In this document: positions 5,181 through 5,491 of the stretch, one piece after another
Position numbering within the stretch: the stretch's first letter is position 1
How the letters are laid out: every line of letters begins with the position of its first letter
Assembly (NCBI GenBank): GCA_027023175.1
Contig: JALVWW010000339.1
Location: forward strand, 1-5,491
DNA from: Campylobacterales bacterium
GTDB lineage: Bacteria > Campylobacterota > Campylobacteria > Campylobacterales > JALSKU01
DNA length: 5,491 nucleotides
Direction of reading: 5' to 3'
The notes under the pieces: model-generated
What the model saw: only the letters and a program-made list of their open reading frames with translations
Told to the model about the DNA's origin: nothing
The model's database searches: none
Translations under genes and position numbers: made by a program

Positions 5181-5491
5181 TTAAACTTTTTGAAGTCCGA
5201 CAAATGAGTCGTAAAATACTGCTGACCCACCTACCAAATCTTCCAAAGTTGAATTTTTTAGTCCACTGTCTATTGTCAAGGCTGCGTTGGTGCAGATTCC
5301 ACTCTCTCTAGCCTTCTCACCTTTGATAAGCTTTCCATCTACAACAACATCTCTTGAGCCATACGCCCAGTGACCAAAACTCCAAGATGAGCAGATAGTT
5401 CCGGGTCTCAAGCCCTCAACTGTTCTTACTCTTCCTATCATGGCTTTTTTACCTGCAGGTCCCAAGTCCCAAATACCTTCAGGGTTATCCG
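5181..5491 (-). CDS. Molybdopterin oxidoreductase catalytic subunit, C-terminal end (5' end outside window)
   Basis: This is the last ~102 codons of a larger gene: the frame stays open through the window edge (reading DNPEGIWDLGPAGKK at the edge) and ends at TAA. The visible part fits the C-terminal molybdopterin-dinucleotide-binding domain of the DMSO-reductase superfamily: an RVRTVEGLRPGTICSS-type strand, a GHWAYGSRD segment, a VVDGKLIKG turn and the terminal GGSAVFYDS-x-VGLQKV. The pattern recalls the tetrathionate (TtrA), respiratory arsenate (ArrA) and selenate (SrrA-like) reductases more than Nap or formate dehydrogenase. These enzymes reduce oxyanions outside the cytoplasmic membrane, usually with an iron-sulfur partner and a membrane quinol oxidase. 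The Fe-S and active-site regions are not visible, so the substrate is undetermined. The neighbouring ars operon makes arsenate tempting. In known ttrBCA operons the catalytic gene comes last, which would also fit a gene followed by small accessory genes. Family call is firm; subfamily is a guess. Confidence 0.85.
   Translation of the reverse strand, partial: DNPEGIWDLGPAGKKAMIGRVRTVEGLRPGTICSSWSFGHWAYGSRDVVVDGKLIKGEKARESGICTNAALTIDSGLKNSTLEDLVGGSAVFYDSFVGLQKV

Noticed and set aside
5463..5465. TTG as a start codon for the molybdoenzyme fragment
   Set aside because: The frame continues open upstream to the window edge with family-like sequence (DNPEGIWDL), so this is an internal leucine codon of a longer gene.

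Overview
The window is 5491 bases of AT-rich DNA. Every gene I can support lies on the minus strand, so transcription runs from high to low coordinates. The composition, the chemoreceptor with a C-terminal zinc-binding CZB domain, the short c-type cytochrome, the respiratory molybdoenzyme and the compact ars operon together suggest a Campylobacterota (epsilonproteobacterial) anaerobe or microaerobe of the Sulfurimonas/Sulfurovum/Sulfurospirillum/Arcobacter kind. This is inferred from gene content and style, not from a marker gene.

In transcription order there are three blocks. (1) Respiratory block, 5491-4434: the C-terminal end of a molybdopterin oxidoreductase (5' end outside the window), a 13-bp perfect hairpin, a small exported PepSY-like protein, a 149-bp gap built around a large inverted repeat, and a small exported monoheme cytochrome c. 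(2) Arsenic block, 4412-2328: a well-formed promoter with an ArsR-type operator on its -35 box, then arsR, arsB and arsC. arsR and arsB overlap by 4 bp, and arsC follows 40 bp after arsB. Together these encode an As(III)-responsive repressor, an arsenite efflux carrier and a thioredoxin-type arsenate reductase, which is a complete minimal detoxification operon. (3) Sensory block, 2247-46: its own promoter and a 712-residue membrane chemoreceptor with a periplasmic Cache-type sensor, HAMP, signalling hairpin and CZB domain.

The layout suggests a link between anaerobic respiration of an oxyanion, arsenic resistance and taxis. The molybdoenzyme tail belongs to the broad group containing tetrathionate, arsenate and selenate reductases, and its substrate cannot be read from about 100 residues. 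Whether the three blocks work together is inference.

The most unusual non-coding structure is the pepSY-cytochrome gap. Its 17-bp arms (4722-4738 and 4823-4839) pair fully as minus-strand RNA, with two G-U wobbles. A second 9-bp pairing interleaves with them in pseudoknot order, and one arm exactly fills the spacer of a candidate promoter for the cytochrome. It could be a small TIR-bounded mobile element (MITE), a structured RNA, or paired operators. No non-coding stretch exceeds 300 bases. Bases 1-45, downstream of the chemoreceptor stop, hold nothing I can support.
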